64,000 nucleotides of DNA from contig NC_057792.1 of the NCBI RefSeq assembly GCF_014905175.1, positions 20,962,963 to 21,026,962 on the forward strand. Reading direction: 5' to 3'. A program made the translations under genes and the position numbers. The DNA comes from Aphidius gifuensis. Taxonomy: Eukaryota > Arthropoda > Insecta > Hymenoptera > Braconidae. The notes below the pieces were generated by a model, which saw only the letters and a list, made by a program, of their open reading frames with translations, ran no database searches and was not told the origin of the DNA. Below, piece after piece: positions 11,201-25,205 of the stretch (positions are counted from its first letter, which is position 1; the number at the start of each line of letters is the position of its first letter).

Positions 11201-14200
11201 TATATTTTTTTAATTTATTTGTTAATATAAAAATACATGCATTTTGTAAATATAAAAAATGAAATAATTTTTTTTTTTATTTTTCATCAAAATAATGTTG
11301 ATTAAAAATAATAATGATTATTCTACTCGTTGAATTTTATAAATAAATTATAATGCATATACTCGAAATATATTTAATTAGTAAATTATCGGTCAATTAA
11401 ATATGGAAAATCAATATTTAAAAATACCTGTCAATTAGAGTAATGATATGAATTAAAAATAAATCCATTTGTCGAAAATAAATAATTAAAATTTAATCAA
11501 TAGTTTATTTTTAAAATAATAATAATTGGGAAATTATTTTACATTATTTTTTTGGATATATAATGGCTGTTGGAAAGCGTAGCTAAAATTTATTGCAAAA
11601 GGTGAATTTCTCTGTTATTGGCATGTCAATATTTCACTGTCAAATAATGTCAAAGACGGCACCAAGTGAACAATAGTCACGCAGTTTCAAGGAAAAGATA
11701 AAGAATTTCTTTTTATTTTTCTCTACTTTTTAGTTTGTTGTTCTCGTCATGCCAAATTATAACGGTTGATTTTGAAAATCGATGCGTTGATTTTGTATTT
11801 TCACAAACCAGAATATATAACAAAATTTCACTGATGAATATCATGTTGATGCAATTAAACGTAATTATTTCAACGAGTTACAAATGAAAAGGGGTGGTTT
11901 AAATATATATATTTCGAGGGTGAGTTGAAATATGGAATGAGAAAATTTTCGAGAAATTCAAGCGAAACGATATCGCTGACCGTTAGACTTCGTGTGACGC
12001 AAACGAACGTTTCGAAATACCGAATTAACGCATTTCCCTGATAGCAGTAAAATGATAGTGATGCGGTCTTTTACTCCCTTAACAAATACTATATATATAT
12101 ATATGTACATATAAACCACATAGTCTCGATGTAGGAAAGTAGAGACGAGAGGACAAAAGGGAAGAGGAGAACGAGAGTTTGAATCAACGAACTGGAAAAT
12201 CATCCGCGATGGGTGATTCGTTCGTAACTCTACCCTCACAATAAATAGTATATACATATATAAATTCATTGCGAGCACGTTAAAATAGATATATATTTGG
12301 TGATTCGAGTTCACCTTCCGCCATTAACGTGACCAACTCCCCTTCAACTGGTCCTTGCCAAAAACCAGCCTGATGGAAATCAACAAAACTAGAGTTTCCA
12401 TTTTGAATTTAACTCTATATATTCACTTGACAATTATATTTTTATTTTTTTATTAACTAAAATTAATTAAAGTAATCTATTTTGTATGTGAAAATATTTT
12501 TTAATTATTATAACGTCAATAAAACATTGACTACTGGTTCGCATTTTGAGTCTATTTTTTTCACACAAAAGCAAAAGGGGTAAAAGGGAAATAAGGGGGA
12601 ATGAGTGGAATATAATTTTTTGAAAAAAAATATATAATGCTTGAGGCAATATTCATTCACCTGTGTGTATCGAAAAAAATAAAAATTGAAATAGAAAAAA
12701 AATAAAATTAAAAAACAAAGCTGTTAGCTGAGTGAGATTCATTTTGCTTTGGGCATAATACAGTTGGATAAGAGTTGAGGTGTATTTGCAAATAGGGGAG
12801 TAAAAGGAATTAACGTTGTGAACATTAATGTGAACTTTCGATATCGTCGATCACTGTGTCTACCCGAGGGAAACACATTCAACTCAATTCCTCCTATCTA
12901 TAACAAATGCAAAAAATATCTAAAAAAAAAAAAAATATATTTATCTCGGTCGCGTAACTGATCTGTAGACATTTGTTCATTCTACCCGCAGACATACACA
13001 CACAAAATGTTCAGGACTTTTTTCTGATAGCTCATTGCTAACATTTCTCCTCAGTGGAAAAAAAAAAAATATATAAAATAATGTGCGGTAATGTACTTCA
13101 CTGTACGACAGTGTCGCATTTGTATAAAAAAAAAAAGAAAAAAGTCCAACAGTTACAATTTTTCTAATTTATATTCATTAATTTATTTTTAAATAATTTC
13201 TTATTTTTTTTTTTTTAACTCCGCTTCAACATACATGCACTGCTTTTTTTTTCAAGATTTAAGCCAATAATTGTAGGGCTTCTTTTTTCCCTCTTGACAA
13301 GATACGACGACGACGACGTGAGTCTAATGTTTCCCTTCTATTCGAATTTGAGTTACCAACTCGTGTCAGCACTGGCTCATCATAATCATTGTTGTTGTTT
13401 TTGTTGTTGTTTCATATGATACGAGACATTTCGCTCGTGTGAACACCAACGGAATCCAAATTGAAATGCTATGGCTTTTCGTATCCCTTTTCTGCGTTGT
13501 TCTAATTTACATTTGTATATATTGAATATAAAATATATATTTACATGTTTGCTTGATTATATTCTTGATCGATTAAATGTCTTCAAGTTTGACTGGCAAA
13601 TAGAGCTTGGTGTTCAAAGTGGCACGCGCAAAACTGCATCAGATGATGAATTGAGTTTGTATACGCGGTATGGCTAATCAAAAGCGATTGAAACTCGATG
13701 GTGAACAAGTTTTGACTGAGATATATCAGCAAGTTTATGTGCTGGATTTATATACACACTGAGAAAAACATTTTATTGATATAAATTAAATTCATACTGC
13801 TCCAAACACGTCAAAGTCAGATGTTGAATTTACAATTTGTATATATAGCTATATAGCTCACTTTTCCTGTGATCATTAAATAAACTTCTTGGTTATTATT
13901 ATTATTATAATTATAGCTTAATTGCTGTACAATATAGAATTCATAATAATGAAATTAAAAATAAAAAATAAAACATAATTTACATGGCTGATAATTTGCA
14001 AAATTAAGGTGGGAAATAATTATAATAATGAGGTAAAAATATATATTTAAATATAATAAATATACAACTATGAAATTTCATGTTTGAATGTAAAAATATA
14101 TGTAAATTAATCTTTAACAAAAAAATATAATTTTATTTAATTTTGATAAATTCATCAAACAGAAAATATACATTTGTTAGAATTAAATTTTATAAAAAAA

Positions 14201-15045
14201 AATTTAATTTACAAATTAATTAATCTTGGCATCAAAAGTAATATTGCGATATTTATTTTATGTTCATTAACAAAATGTGTTTTTATAATGAATTTATATA
14301 AAAAAAAAATATATAAAAAATAACACCTGTCTTTTTTCCGTTGTCGGAATGAAAAAATAAATAAAAATCCCAGCTTTCTCGAGTTAATTATTTTACATTT
14401 TTTTTTTTCCTCTTTTTTGGCCGTTAAACTGTCTTGATATTCGATTATTTTAAGTAATGATCAATGTGGGCGTATCTCCAAATTCATGGAGGAATAAAAC
14501 ATACTCGATATATTATTTTTTTCATTTTTTTTTTCACCTAAAACCTTATATAATGAAAAATAAAAAATAAATATAATTTTTTTTTTCATACATTGTATAT
14601 TTTCTTTTTCAAAATTCTTTTATACTATTATTATTATCATCAAGTTGTTTTTTTATTGTTTTATTTTTTGTTTGTTAGTACTTCTTTGAAGAAGTAAAAG
14701 AGTCACATTCTTTTATGACGGTTCGCGCACGGGACAAGTGGAAAAGAAAAAAGTTCAACGAACTCAACTTGGACGAACTTGTTCGCATAATTGCCATTTA
14801 TCCCTTTAAACATAAATACAAATTAACTTATTTTCAAGACAATGCTAAAATTATATATTTTCTTTATTTTAAACAAATTTTTACTTATATAATTGTCAGT
14901 AGCTTAAAACTTTTATTATAAAACCCTTCATACAAAAAACAACAACAATGATTTCCGGTTACTTTTTTATTTTTATTTTTTTGTGTTTATAATATGTACA
15001 GTATATAAACAATACAATTGTATTTTCATTCTCTTATATTTCCAG
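8284..15045. other. AT-rich noncoding DNA with GC-richer islands
   Basis: No gene found. GC-richer, non-repetitive islands near 8320-8430, 9430-9560, 10490-10560, 10820-10890, 11940-12340, 12720-13040 and 13260-13740 stand out from the roughly 80% AT background. Two carry short CGA runs (about 10876-10893 and 13300-13318). They look like regulatory or untranslated-exon material. The open frames inside them have no conserved motifs and no splice partners I could find. Confidence 0.5.
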
Positions 15046-15156
15046 GCCATATTTCGCGCAACCATATTTTTCGCCACCCTTTCCTCCCACTCACCCACCT
15101 GCTCGCAGGAAACACTAAACCTTTCGAAGAGTATCTACTTTCGTTGGTGTGCGCTG
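15046..15156 (+). other. Exon-like segment, plus strand
   Basis: A C-rich 111-base block follows an acceptor with a pyrimidine tract (cttatatttccag) and ends at CTG/gtaaat. One frame is open through all 37 codons; another reads PYFAQPYFSPPFPPTHPPA and stops after 23 codons. Neither is recognised. Base composition (C-rich, non-repetitive) differs sharply from both flanks. It could be an exon of a long noncoding RNA or an unconnected gene end. Confidence 0.2.
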
Positions 15157-18100
15157 GTAAATCCAACCGCAATTTATCGATCGAATATATTTTCTAACAA
15201 AAAAAAAAAAAAGAAATGAGACCTTATTCTTCCTCACAATATTTCATATTTATTCTATATTTATTATTTGATGAAAATAATCTAAATCTTTTTTTCATTT
15301 TATCAAGTAATTTCATCCTTTTTTTTTTTATTAAAATTTTTTTTTTTTTTAGCATTCAACTGAAAATTATTTACATGACATTTTTTATTTTTTTTAATGC
15401 AAAAAAGTCTCAAGAGGGTCGAGAGATATTCATCGTATAATAATGTACTGAGGTGTTAATTTTTCAAGACAGTTATTTTAAGAGTGACATTTTTTTTTTT
15501 TACATAAAAATATTACAATTTTTTGTGTTGACATTTTTAAAAATATACACTGACACTTTGTTTTTTTTTTGTCTTATATTTTTGGCCTTGATTTAAAAAT
15601 AAATATGATAATAAAATTGTAAATAAATGTATTGTTTTATAATATAAAATTTTTACAATACGAGTATAATAAAATATAAATTTAATTAATAATAAAAATA
15701 ATAAATGAATTTAAGTGCAAGTAGGCACTTAGCCAGTCGATATCAAACACCATAAAGTCGACAACTGAAGCTTCTGCAATAAACTTGTACATAAGGTATT
15801 GTTATCACGATGAATGGACTGTATGAATATTCTTCCCTCAATGCACCCATATCTATGATGGCTTTACAACTCTAAACACTGGGCTCATTCATGTCTGATT
15901 TTATGCAAAATCAAACAGTAATATCGTCATTGTTTCTCCATTTAATATCCTCATTTTTTATTTCATTTTTTTTATCATTCAAATTCATTTAAATTAGCTA
16001 GTAAATATTATCTTATAAACTGGTTAGTAATTTTTTTTTTTAGCCTCTTTCACTAGCTATATAGCTTATATAAATAATAAACAACTTAACTACATGAAAA
16101 ATTGATTTTTCAAGTCCATTATAAAATAATAACAACAATAATTCAAATTATAAAATTTAAAATATCTAAACTCTTGTTTATTTCTATTATTCTATTTTTT
16201 TTTTTTTTTTCAAACAAGTATATTTTACTACTGACTTTAAGCTCTACGAAAAATAAAAAATAAGTAATAATTATTAAATAAATTTCAGCCAATTATAAAA
16301 ATTATTTTTTACAATCAAATTTTTTTTTTTTTTTATTAATACGACAATGGCATACTCGTTTTTTGCATTTAAATTTTATACATTTTTTTTACTTTTAAGT
16401 TAATTAAATAAAATTTGGGAGAGGGGTTACTGTAAAAATATATAAAAAAAAAATGTGAAAATGAAAAAAAAGGTGGGGTTTTTGTACGTGATTGAAATCA
16501 TAAATATCATGACACACATGCACACACACACTCACAATGTGTAATCGTACTATAGGTTCAACTCGGTCATATTTACTATTTTATTATTATTATTATTAAT
16601 ATTAATTTTTTTTATTCTACTTATGGCTGCAAAGGGGATATAAATGAGGAAAAAAAGAAAGGCGTTAATGCGGTCAGTTTTATGAAACGATTAACTCACA
16701 CGTGACTTGAGGAGATGAAATAACGGCGTGAGATTTTATTTATATGATTTTTTTTTTGTTTTAAATTTATACTTTTATATATTGCTATATTATTTTTTTG
16801 TATTTTTTAATTGTACTGTATTAACATTTTTATATCTTAATTATAAAATTTGTAATTTGTATATTGATATTTAAAAAAAATAAAATAAAACAACAATTTT
16901 ATTTATTCAAAAGTATAACAATAATAATGAGAAAAAAAAAAAAAAGTGCCTTGAAATAATAATTACAATTGTGAAAATATAATTATACAATATTGAAGGT
17001 AAACTGGGTTGAGCTGGTTTTTTTATTTTTATTTTTTGTTTCAGAGACAATAGTCGAACGAGAGAATTAAATTTTTGCATACAAAATACAAACAAAGAAG
17101 TATAAGCCATAAATAATGAGTAAAACTTGCAAAAATTCGCTAATATTAATATGTTGTAATACACTGTCACACACATAAAACAGCCAACAATAAAGCTCAC
17201 AATTTATTTAAAAATAGTGCTTCAACTAATTTCACATAATATTTTTGGATTAAATATATAATTCGCATTCATGGGTCAAAAAAATATAAATCTTATTAGA
17301 AAAAAAATAGGTAAAATAATAAATGCAATTAAATAAAAAATAGTAGAATCATTAATAAATTAAATTTTAATTAAATTATCGATATAATAAAATTTAATAA
17401 TTAAAAAATTTACGCCTATTTGCCTTACAGTTATAGGGTTTCGAAAAAAAAAAAAAAAAAAAAAATATATATGTACTTCCACATGGTGCGCAATTATTTA
17501 TACAGAGAGGGCCAATTCCGGATGTAATTTAGCGGTAAGAATTACGAAGGGAATTCGACCATTTTAATTACATTAATTATGCGCGCATATACGAAAACAC
17601 GTGGTAATAATAACGAATTTTATGAAGAAAATTTTGTACAAAAAAAGAGAGAAAAAGTAGCAGAAATATATATAGAAAAATATTACTTGAGCGTGTGTTG
17701 TTTGCAAAAGCTCTCGGTCATTATCATCGCTTGTGCTTTTGAATATTATTGTCAGCAAAATTATATTGTACATGAAAAATCAAAAGACAAAGATAAAATG
17801 TTAAATGATAATTCTATTCCCTCGCTGTTTAAACTGCGATTCCTCTCATGATCAGAATAAACAGGGGAGTTGAAAATTATTATTTTCAGATCAATGATTT
17901 TGTTGATAATCGATTATATCGAATGGCTAAAGATGTACAAGCGCCATGCACATAGTCGCTATATTTATAAAAGGGGTTTTTTTTTTTTTTTTGCTTTAAA
18001 TGAATAATAGCAACCCCTGCTTGCTTTATTAACTGTATTTTAACTTTTGAACTGTTTTTTTTTTTTTTCTTTTCTTATCCGTATATATATAGATGAACGC

Positions 18101-18391
18101 ATTTACCAGGCTTTTTTTATCATTCATTATATTTATTTTTTTATATTGAAAATAAAAAGATTTAGATGACTATTAGTGTCACTTAAAAAAATTTATTATG
18201 TCAAACTGGTTGTTCAATATGTCTACCAATAACTTGCGAAATATATAAAAATAAAAAAAAAAGGTATAGAATAAATATCGCATAAAAATAAACTTGAATT
18301 AATTTATTATATTTTTTGGTATATAATTTTTACAGTAAAAAAATCTAAATTAAGTTAATAAATAAAATAAATAAAATTTGAAGCAAAAATA

Positions 18392-18710
18392 CGAGGGGCT
18401 ATTCATCTCCAATAGGTAAAAAAAAATTCCCTCCTCATTTCTCCGTATGGTTCAAATTCGGGAGAAATTCGGAGTAATCACGGAGAAATTCGAAAAATAT
18501 TTTTATTAAGAACTATATGAAATTGCTACAAAAGTTATAGTGAAGAAATTACAAATACTACATAACTAAACACGACTAGACGTTCACTACATGCTACTAC
18601 ACCATGGCTACACTCGGAATGACACCATGATTACGCCTTCATTAGATGCTTTTACACCATGACTACACTCAGAGTGATACCATGATTACATTAATAAATA
18701 TAGCCTCTCG
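18392..18710. repeat. MITE-like element, dispersed repeat family A
   Basis: A 319-bp unit bounded by CGAGGGGCTATTCAT (18392-18406) and an imperfect inverse ending in TAGCCTCTCG (18701-18710). Inside lies a pair of 37-base direct repeats, 18598-18634 and 18653-18689 (TACACCATGGCTACACTC type), with about five mismatches. A related, shorter copy is at 4020-4227 in the opposite orientation relative to the terminal motif. No transposase; a nonautonomous element is the best reading. Confidence 0.6.
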
Positions 18711-18827
18711 CTATAATATATACAATATACATCTTTATGTTTTTTTTTGTATTTGAAGTCTTTCGATTTCAATAAAATGACTTTACTAAGTCACACACAT
18801 TATATCAATATATTCTACATACAAGCG

Positions 18828-18879
18828 ATATATATTCTGATAAGAAAAAAAAGTTTCTTCTTCTTATCAGAATATATAT
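18828..18879. repeat. Foldback hairpin, 19-bp perfect arms
   Basis: ATATATATTCTGATAAGAA at 18828-18846 is inverted exactly at 18861-18879, with a 14-base A/T-rich loop. It lies about 120 bp from the family A element at 18392-18710, and a small palindrome (GGCTTAAGCC) follows immediately. Confidence 0.75.
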
Positions 18880-21800
18880 GGCTTAAGCCATGTATTTTTT
18901 TTTCGGTGCGACAGCTGCCGCGATTTTATGCTTATTAAAAAAAAAAAAAAAAATCAGAGAGAGAGTGAGAAAATGAAAAAAAATATTATATATAAAATAA
19001 TGTAATAATAAAAATCAGTAGGAAAATATGCGACAGCTGGTGTCAGGTCGCGTGACGAATTCCGAGGAGCCAAGAAAAACTCTACATATATATACCAAAA
19101 AATGAAAAAAACTTAGTTAAACGATTGATATAACCACCCACTTTCAATTTCAAATAATTTATGATTTCTTAAATATGTCAAAGAAATAGCTGAAAAATAA
19201 AAATCCGTCATGGAAGTATCGACTTGACGCTGAATTAAATGGTATATATGGTACGGGCTTCAGTATGAGGGGGATGAGAATAAAATTTATAAAAGAAAAA
19301 TTCAAGGGACAAACGACACGCAGTTGAGCCAGCATATTCCAGTTGTACTGGCTCATTTGATTCGTCACGATTTCAGCTACAATTTTAAAAAATCAAAAAA
19401 AAAAAAAAAAGGCAATTCATATGCGAGTATAAAGTTAGCTACGACCCTTGATTCGATTCGGGCGCGTGTACAGCCATCAGGGTAGTCAATAGTGCATTTT
19501 TTCTTCCCCTTTAAAATCGAAAAAAAAAAAAAAAAACTAACATACCCTCATACAAATCTATAGATTTATTTTTCAAAGAATGAATGAAAAAAAAAAAAAT
19601 TAAACGAACAAACCAAACGACTACTTATCGATAAAATATCAACTCATTCATTCTGATGTCCCCATGACCTCCATCTCACATATATCATTGGTAATATCAA
19701 CAAAATATATATATTTTTATATGAAAAAAAAAATCTTAAACATGACCATACACACCTTGCGTAATGTATGTAATATGACCAAGTCACAACGGTTTTTATT
19801 CATTTTAAAAATGTGGGGAGATGAAAATTGTTTAAGTTAAATTTCAAGGGGGATAAACTACCACCCCTTGTGTCAATATATATTTTAAAGTTATTTTATT
19901 TAACGTAGAGTGGATAATACGGTAGACAAACACTTACTTCTTTTGTAAATATAATATTCAAACCGCAAATATAAACTGATATGTCAAGTTGAAAATTATT
20001 ATTCAATGTTTGATTTTAAAAAATATATATAAAAGTAAATTAATTATCCTTGGTTATTTAATTCAAAAATTATTGCTAATTTATTTATTTATTTTTAAAG
20101 TTTTTATATTTTTGTTGCATAAAAAATATATAAAAAAATAGGAGGAAAACAATGTGCATTTATGAGATAAAAAGAGAATAAAATATAAATAAATGTAAAT
20201 AAGTAAAAAATAACAAGTCTATTCTTTTCTTCACTTGGCCTCGTGATACCTTCAACTACCTTGCAAACTTTGTCATTCTATTTTTGGCTTTCACGTTGAA
20301 TAATATTGTGAGTTTATACATAAACTTATAAATATACCTGTATATAAATATTGCATGTGTGTGTGATAAAGTTTTATTTCGTGTGACTGAAAAGCCAACA
20401 ATTTTAAACTCAATGCTGGCGTGCATTGGCCCACCCATTCGAAAAACTACTTGCTCTGAATTTCTAGCGAGTTGAGAAATTCACATACCAAAGCAGTAAC
20501 CAGACAAAGATACAATCTATATATACATATAAGAATTTAAAAGATATATATATTTATTTATTTAACAAAAGAATATGTGTATGTATCAGATGAAAAAAAA
20601 ATATTGTAAGGGAAAATGAAGGTAAGTTTGCCTCGAAAAGTTATCTTGAAACTGTCATGAGCCACTTTCTTTATTAATATATTTATAACAAACTTCTTGA
20701 CGAAATACAAATTTATTTATTATTTATTCCAAGTAGCAAGAGACACAAACTAAAGGTGTATATTTTATTTTATAATTTAAAAAAATAAAACGAAATGAAG
20801 ATAAAGGTGCTGCTGTTGATTTACGATGCCGATTTATATCTTGATATTTAAAAAAATTAAATAAGAGAAACTAGAAAATAATTATGTTGCTTTTGAAGAA
20901 AAAAATTTTTTTAAAAGTTGGGCAACAATATAAACGAAAAAATAATTTTCTGATATTTAAAAAAATTAAAAATACACATGACATTTTGACTTGGTCATTT
21001 TAAAATTTTTTTTTCATAATCAAAAGAATAATATATATAAAAAAAAATATTATCTGTGTAATTGTAATTTTTTTTTTTACTTGGCTGGTTGAACGTGAGA
21101 AGAGATTTTATCCTGGATGACCAGTGTCTTCAGTGTTTTAGCTAGACTTTATTTATGTAATTTATAAATATATATACTAAGCTAGTCATCCTTGTTTGTC
21201 ATTAATTATAACATCTTAAAAAAAAAACCATCAAAAATCATCAACTCATTAATCTAAAATAAAAAGAAATTTAATTTTGTTTTTTTTTCCTAAAATAATT
21301 AAATTTATAGACAAAAATCCAAGAAATATTTAAGTAATATAATATAAATTCAACGATTTTTCATGTAACCGTGTCTTGTAAATATTTTCAACCTGTGCAA
21401 TAAAAAAACACGCGATGAATTTCTCCAAGTCAAAACGATGACATATACCATACACATCCTGAGATTCTTTTCATGTCTCATATTGCCATGATAAAAATGA
21501 AATAACAATTTTACCAAGAAAAATTGTTAAAGTCAGTTAGACAATATATATATACCATGAAAAAAAATATATAAAAAAAATTGTAACAATAAAAGTTATA
21601 CACTTTGTCAGCTCACGCGAGAAATTTTTTATATTGTGTCCTCTTTTTCTTGATGATAAAAATAAAAAAAAATTGTGACAATTGTTTTTTTCCATTTCTA
21701 TAAAAGATTTCGTGTTATTTTTCTTTTTTTTTATTACTACAAAATAATGGAAAATGAAAAATATAATACTGTAATAAAAAAAATATTTAAATAAATTTTT

Positions 21801-24800
21801 TAAGTGCATTATTAAAATCTGCTAATATGCCAAAAATAAATTAGGAAAAAAACATGTCAAAATGCCATTCAATAAATTTATTTATTTATTTTTTTCATTA
21901 TAATTATTATTCATTCCGGTTAACAAGTGCACATCTGTTCAATTTTTTTTTCTCATCCACATGTGTCACTCAGCATCAAAAAAAAATTTAAAAAAATAAA
22001 TAAATAAAATCAAACATCAAGTACCCAATTCATATTGTATACCCCCACTTAAATTTTCATTTTGAATTTTAAAACTCTCTCAACAAACATACATTAAAAA
22101 TGAAAAAAAAAAAATCAAATATTTATACAAACCACAATATTTATTTACTTATCCATAATTTTCATTGATGTGTATATTTTTTAAATAATCATTATTATTT
22201 GTCACTCAAACACAAAGTACTCCAAGTCATCATCATTGAAAATATAATAATACAAATAAATAAACATCTAAAGGATTATTTTCAACTGAAAAAAATAAAA
22301 TACAAAAAAAAAAAAAAAAAAAAAAAATCATATACTTGTATAAAAAAAGGTTAATAAATTTTCATTTATGTTTTTAAATTTTCAAGAGATTACATAAGAT
22401 GTGCAGTTAGGTTGAGGGTATCTAAAGAGAAGAGAAAAAAATAAAAAAAAAATCACTTCAATAATGAACGTGCGCAAAACGCAGCATGGCGCACTTGGAT
22501 CGATGCACTGATGCTGATACTGCTGCTGAGAGAGAATTGAGTATGTCCTTGTTGTGGATCCTTCATGGAATTATATTTATGAATGTGTGTGTGCTGTGGA
22601 GGGTAGTATGAATATGAAGATTAATGTGTCTATGTATATGTATTTTAACAATGCAGTATTGTATGAGATGCTTCTCTATACATGTTACGTTTTGCTCCGG
22701 TTACACACATTGTGTTGGATGACGAAGACAGGATGCTGAAAGTCTGAATCATGATGGAAACCTCAACTCGTGAAGAGTAGGTAGTACAGCTTGGATTCAC
22801 CAGCAAGATGAAATATATACAATTGAATTAATTATTAAAGAATGGCATATTGAGAAATTATTATACTGTCGAAGTTTTTGATTAATTATATGACACAATG
22901 ATGATCATTTGACGTCTCACCTAAATTAGCTCATGACAATATTATTTTCATTGTTTTATTCAATCAAAATACACCTTGAATTTTTCTGCTTCTATTTTTT
23001 TTTTCTCCACCACTTGATTCTTTTGGTGAATTATTTTTGACTCAATGCACTCAGTAATTTAAGATGATCCAATTTTTATTTATTCTAGTTTTGTATTGAT
23101 GGAAAGGATGCGTGATCGGATATGGTAATTGTATGATGGATGGATATTAATTGATTCAGATAATAAAAAAGATATTTTTTTTTTTCAATTGAAACAATAA
23201 CGTGAGTTATAAATTTATTCACATGATTTAAATAATCGAAGTATAGCAAATGTACAATGTAGTTTTTTTTTTTTTTTTTTTTAATTTAATAATTTTTAAT
23301 TCTTTTTTTAAATTAATTAGTTTTTTTTTTTTTTTTTTTCGTTAATTTATATAGAGATGTGTCCACAGTATATACTGAAGAGGTTTTTTTTTTTTTTAAA
23401 TATAATTTCGACGTTAAATATTGTGTGATTTTTTAAATTTCGAATTTATACATTTATTAATTTTTTTTTAAATTTTCATATTTAGTTTTTTTATGGCGAT
23501 TATATCTTACATCAGGCGAAAAGTAATTACATATTTACATATCATACAACAAACTTGGTTTCATTCATAATAATTTTTTTTTTTTTTTAAATTCTCTCGC
23601 TCTCTCTCATTTCTCTCGCAGTCATTTATATATAAAATTACAAAACATTGCCTAACTAAAGTCTCGTATTTTAAAAATCATTGTTTGTTTTTTTTTTTTT
23701 TTTTATTTAAATTATTATTTCACTTCACTCATATTTTTTATAATTATTAATTTACTTTTTTCTCTTTTTTTATATAAACAAAATCTTAAATTAATTTATA
23801 CAGTTTTTTTTGTTTTTATATATACAGCTGTGCCATATTCGGAAGATAAATTATTTCCTTCATGACCATTTGATTAAGCATTTATTTATTAAGTAAATAA
23901 ACAATTTTTTATTTTAAATAATTTTGCCACTGGCGAGGTAGGCGTTTCACTGGAATCTATTATTTACTTTACACAAAAATGAAAGACCTAGATCAAAAAT
24001 ACATCAACTGGAATTTAATACTATTTTTAAAAATTCTTTTACATTTTTTTTTAATTATATTTTTATTATGTCAACAATCATGCGAACTCTTGCTTAATTA
24101 CTATCGCATTGATAAGTTGATATTGATTTTTAAAAAAATATTAAAATTGTATTTTTAAATTAAAACAAAAAATAGGTAAATTGTTATTTGTATAAAATGT
24201 CTTTTTAAATTATTATTCTTACGTCATTCAAATATTAAGCGTATAGTTGATGTACCTCGCCGGTAATTTTATCCTTTTTTTATAATTCCCAGAGGAGACA
24301 CTGGGAAGATACAAAAAAAAATAAAAAAAATCATAGTACAGTATATCACAAAAGACATATAGCGGAAGAGTGAAAAGTATGTGGATTTTCAGGAGAAATA
24401 AAGTAAGGAAAATAGAAATACACAGAGAGAAAGAGAGGAGAGAAATAAAAAAAAATAACTAAGAGTTTTTGTATGTTTGGATTCAAAGTTTGAGAAGGGA
24501 CACACAACCATTTACGTTTCACTGAACTCACTCTTTGGAGAACCAGGCGTTGTCTGTCCACTTGTATTTTTTTTTTTTTTTTTTCTATTAAATATTTCTC
24601 TCTTTCCCTCTCTTATTTTTAAACACTACTTTAATCTCTCCTTGATTCTCTCATTATTTCACCGTACATATATAATTGTTTATTTCTCCTCTCCGTTGTA
24701 ATTACGAAATTGCCCACCTCTTGACGTCTTGCACCAAGACAATTTCCTTTGACTAGACGTCGACGTTAACAAACGAGTATTTCAAAGTGTTGGGCGTTAT

Positions 24801-25094
24801 CCACAACGTTGTGTTTAATTTGCGATCGTCTCTCTCTCCTATTATTATTAATATTATTATATTATAAATGTAGTACGTTTCTTTTTTAAATTCTTCATTG
24901 ACAAATATAAATTCATATACAGATGTTTATATACTTGAATCAACTGCAGGCAATTGTTGACAATTGATTTCATTTGAAGGAAAAAAAAAAACCGTTTGTT
25001 GAAGCCAGTATTGTCATTGAATTTACTAGCAGTCAATATATGAAGATGACTGGACACAAGCCTGAATACCTTTTCAAGTGGATTCATTTTGTAT

Positions 25095-25100
25095 TTTATT
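25095..25100 (-). terminator. Polyadenylation signal for the Toll gene
   Basis: AATAAA on the minus strand, 106 bases past the stop codon of the Toll receptor, is the first canonical signal in the expected place. Other A/T-rich variants exist, so the true cleavage site is unproven. Confidence 0.45.
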
Positions 25101-25205
25101 TTTCACCTTTTACCTCCCCCATATCATATCATCTGATGATGATTATTATTATTGAATAAATATATATAGACATGCATCAGACAATTGACAAAGGCGTGAT
25201 AGAAA

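Larger units (their letters stand above)
15157..25094. other. AT-rich noncoding DNA downstream of the Toll gene
   Basis: No gene found. The stretch contains long homopolymers, the repeat at 18392-18710, the hairpin at 18828-18879, and mildly GC-richer islands at 17500-17620, 19020-19080, 19190-19510 and 22470-22800. The last reads as transcript-like but has no coding frame with support. Part of the right end is likely the 3' UTR or flank of the minus-strand Toll gene. Confidence 0.5.

Noticed and set aside
14715..14921. 68-codon plus-strand frame beginning MTVRARDKWKRKK
   Set aside because: The first part looks protein-like but degenerates into I, Y, F and K; no family resemblance or splice support.
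19325..19355. MicroRNA-like hairpin (TGAGCCAG ... CTGGCTCA)
   Set aside because: Only 8 perfect pairs with weak extension and a 15-base loop; too short for a pre-miRNA.
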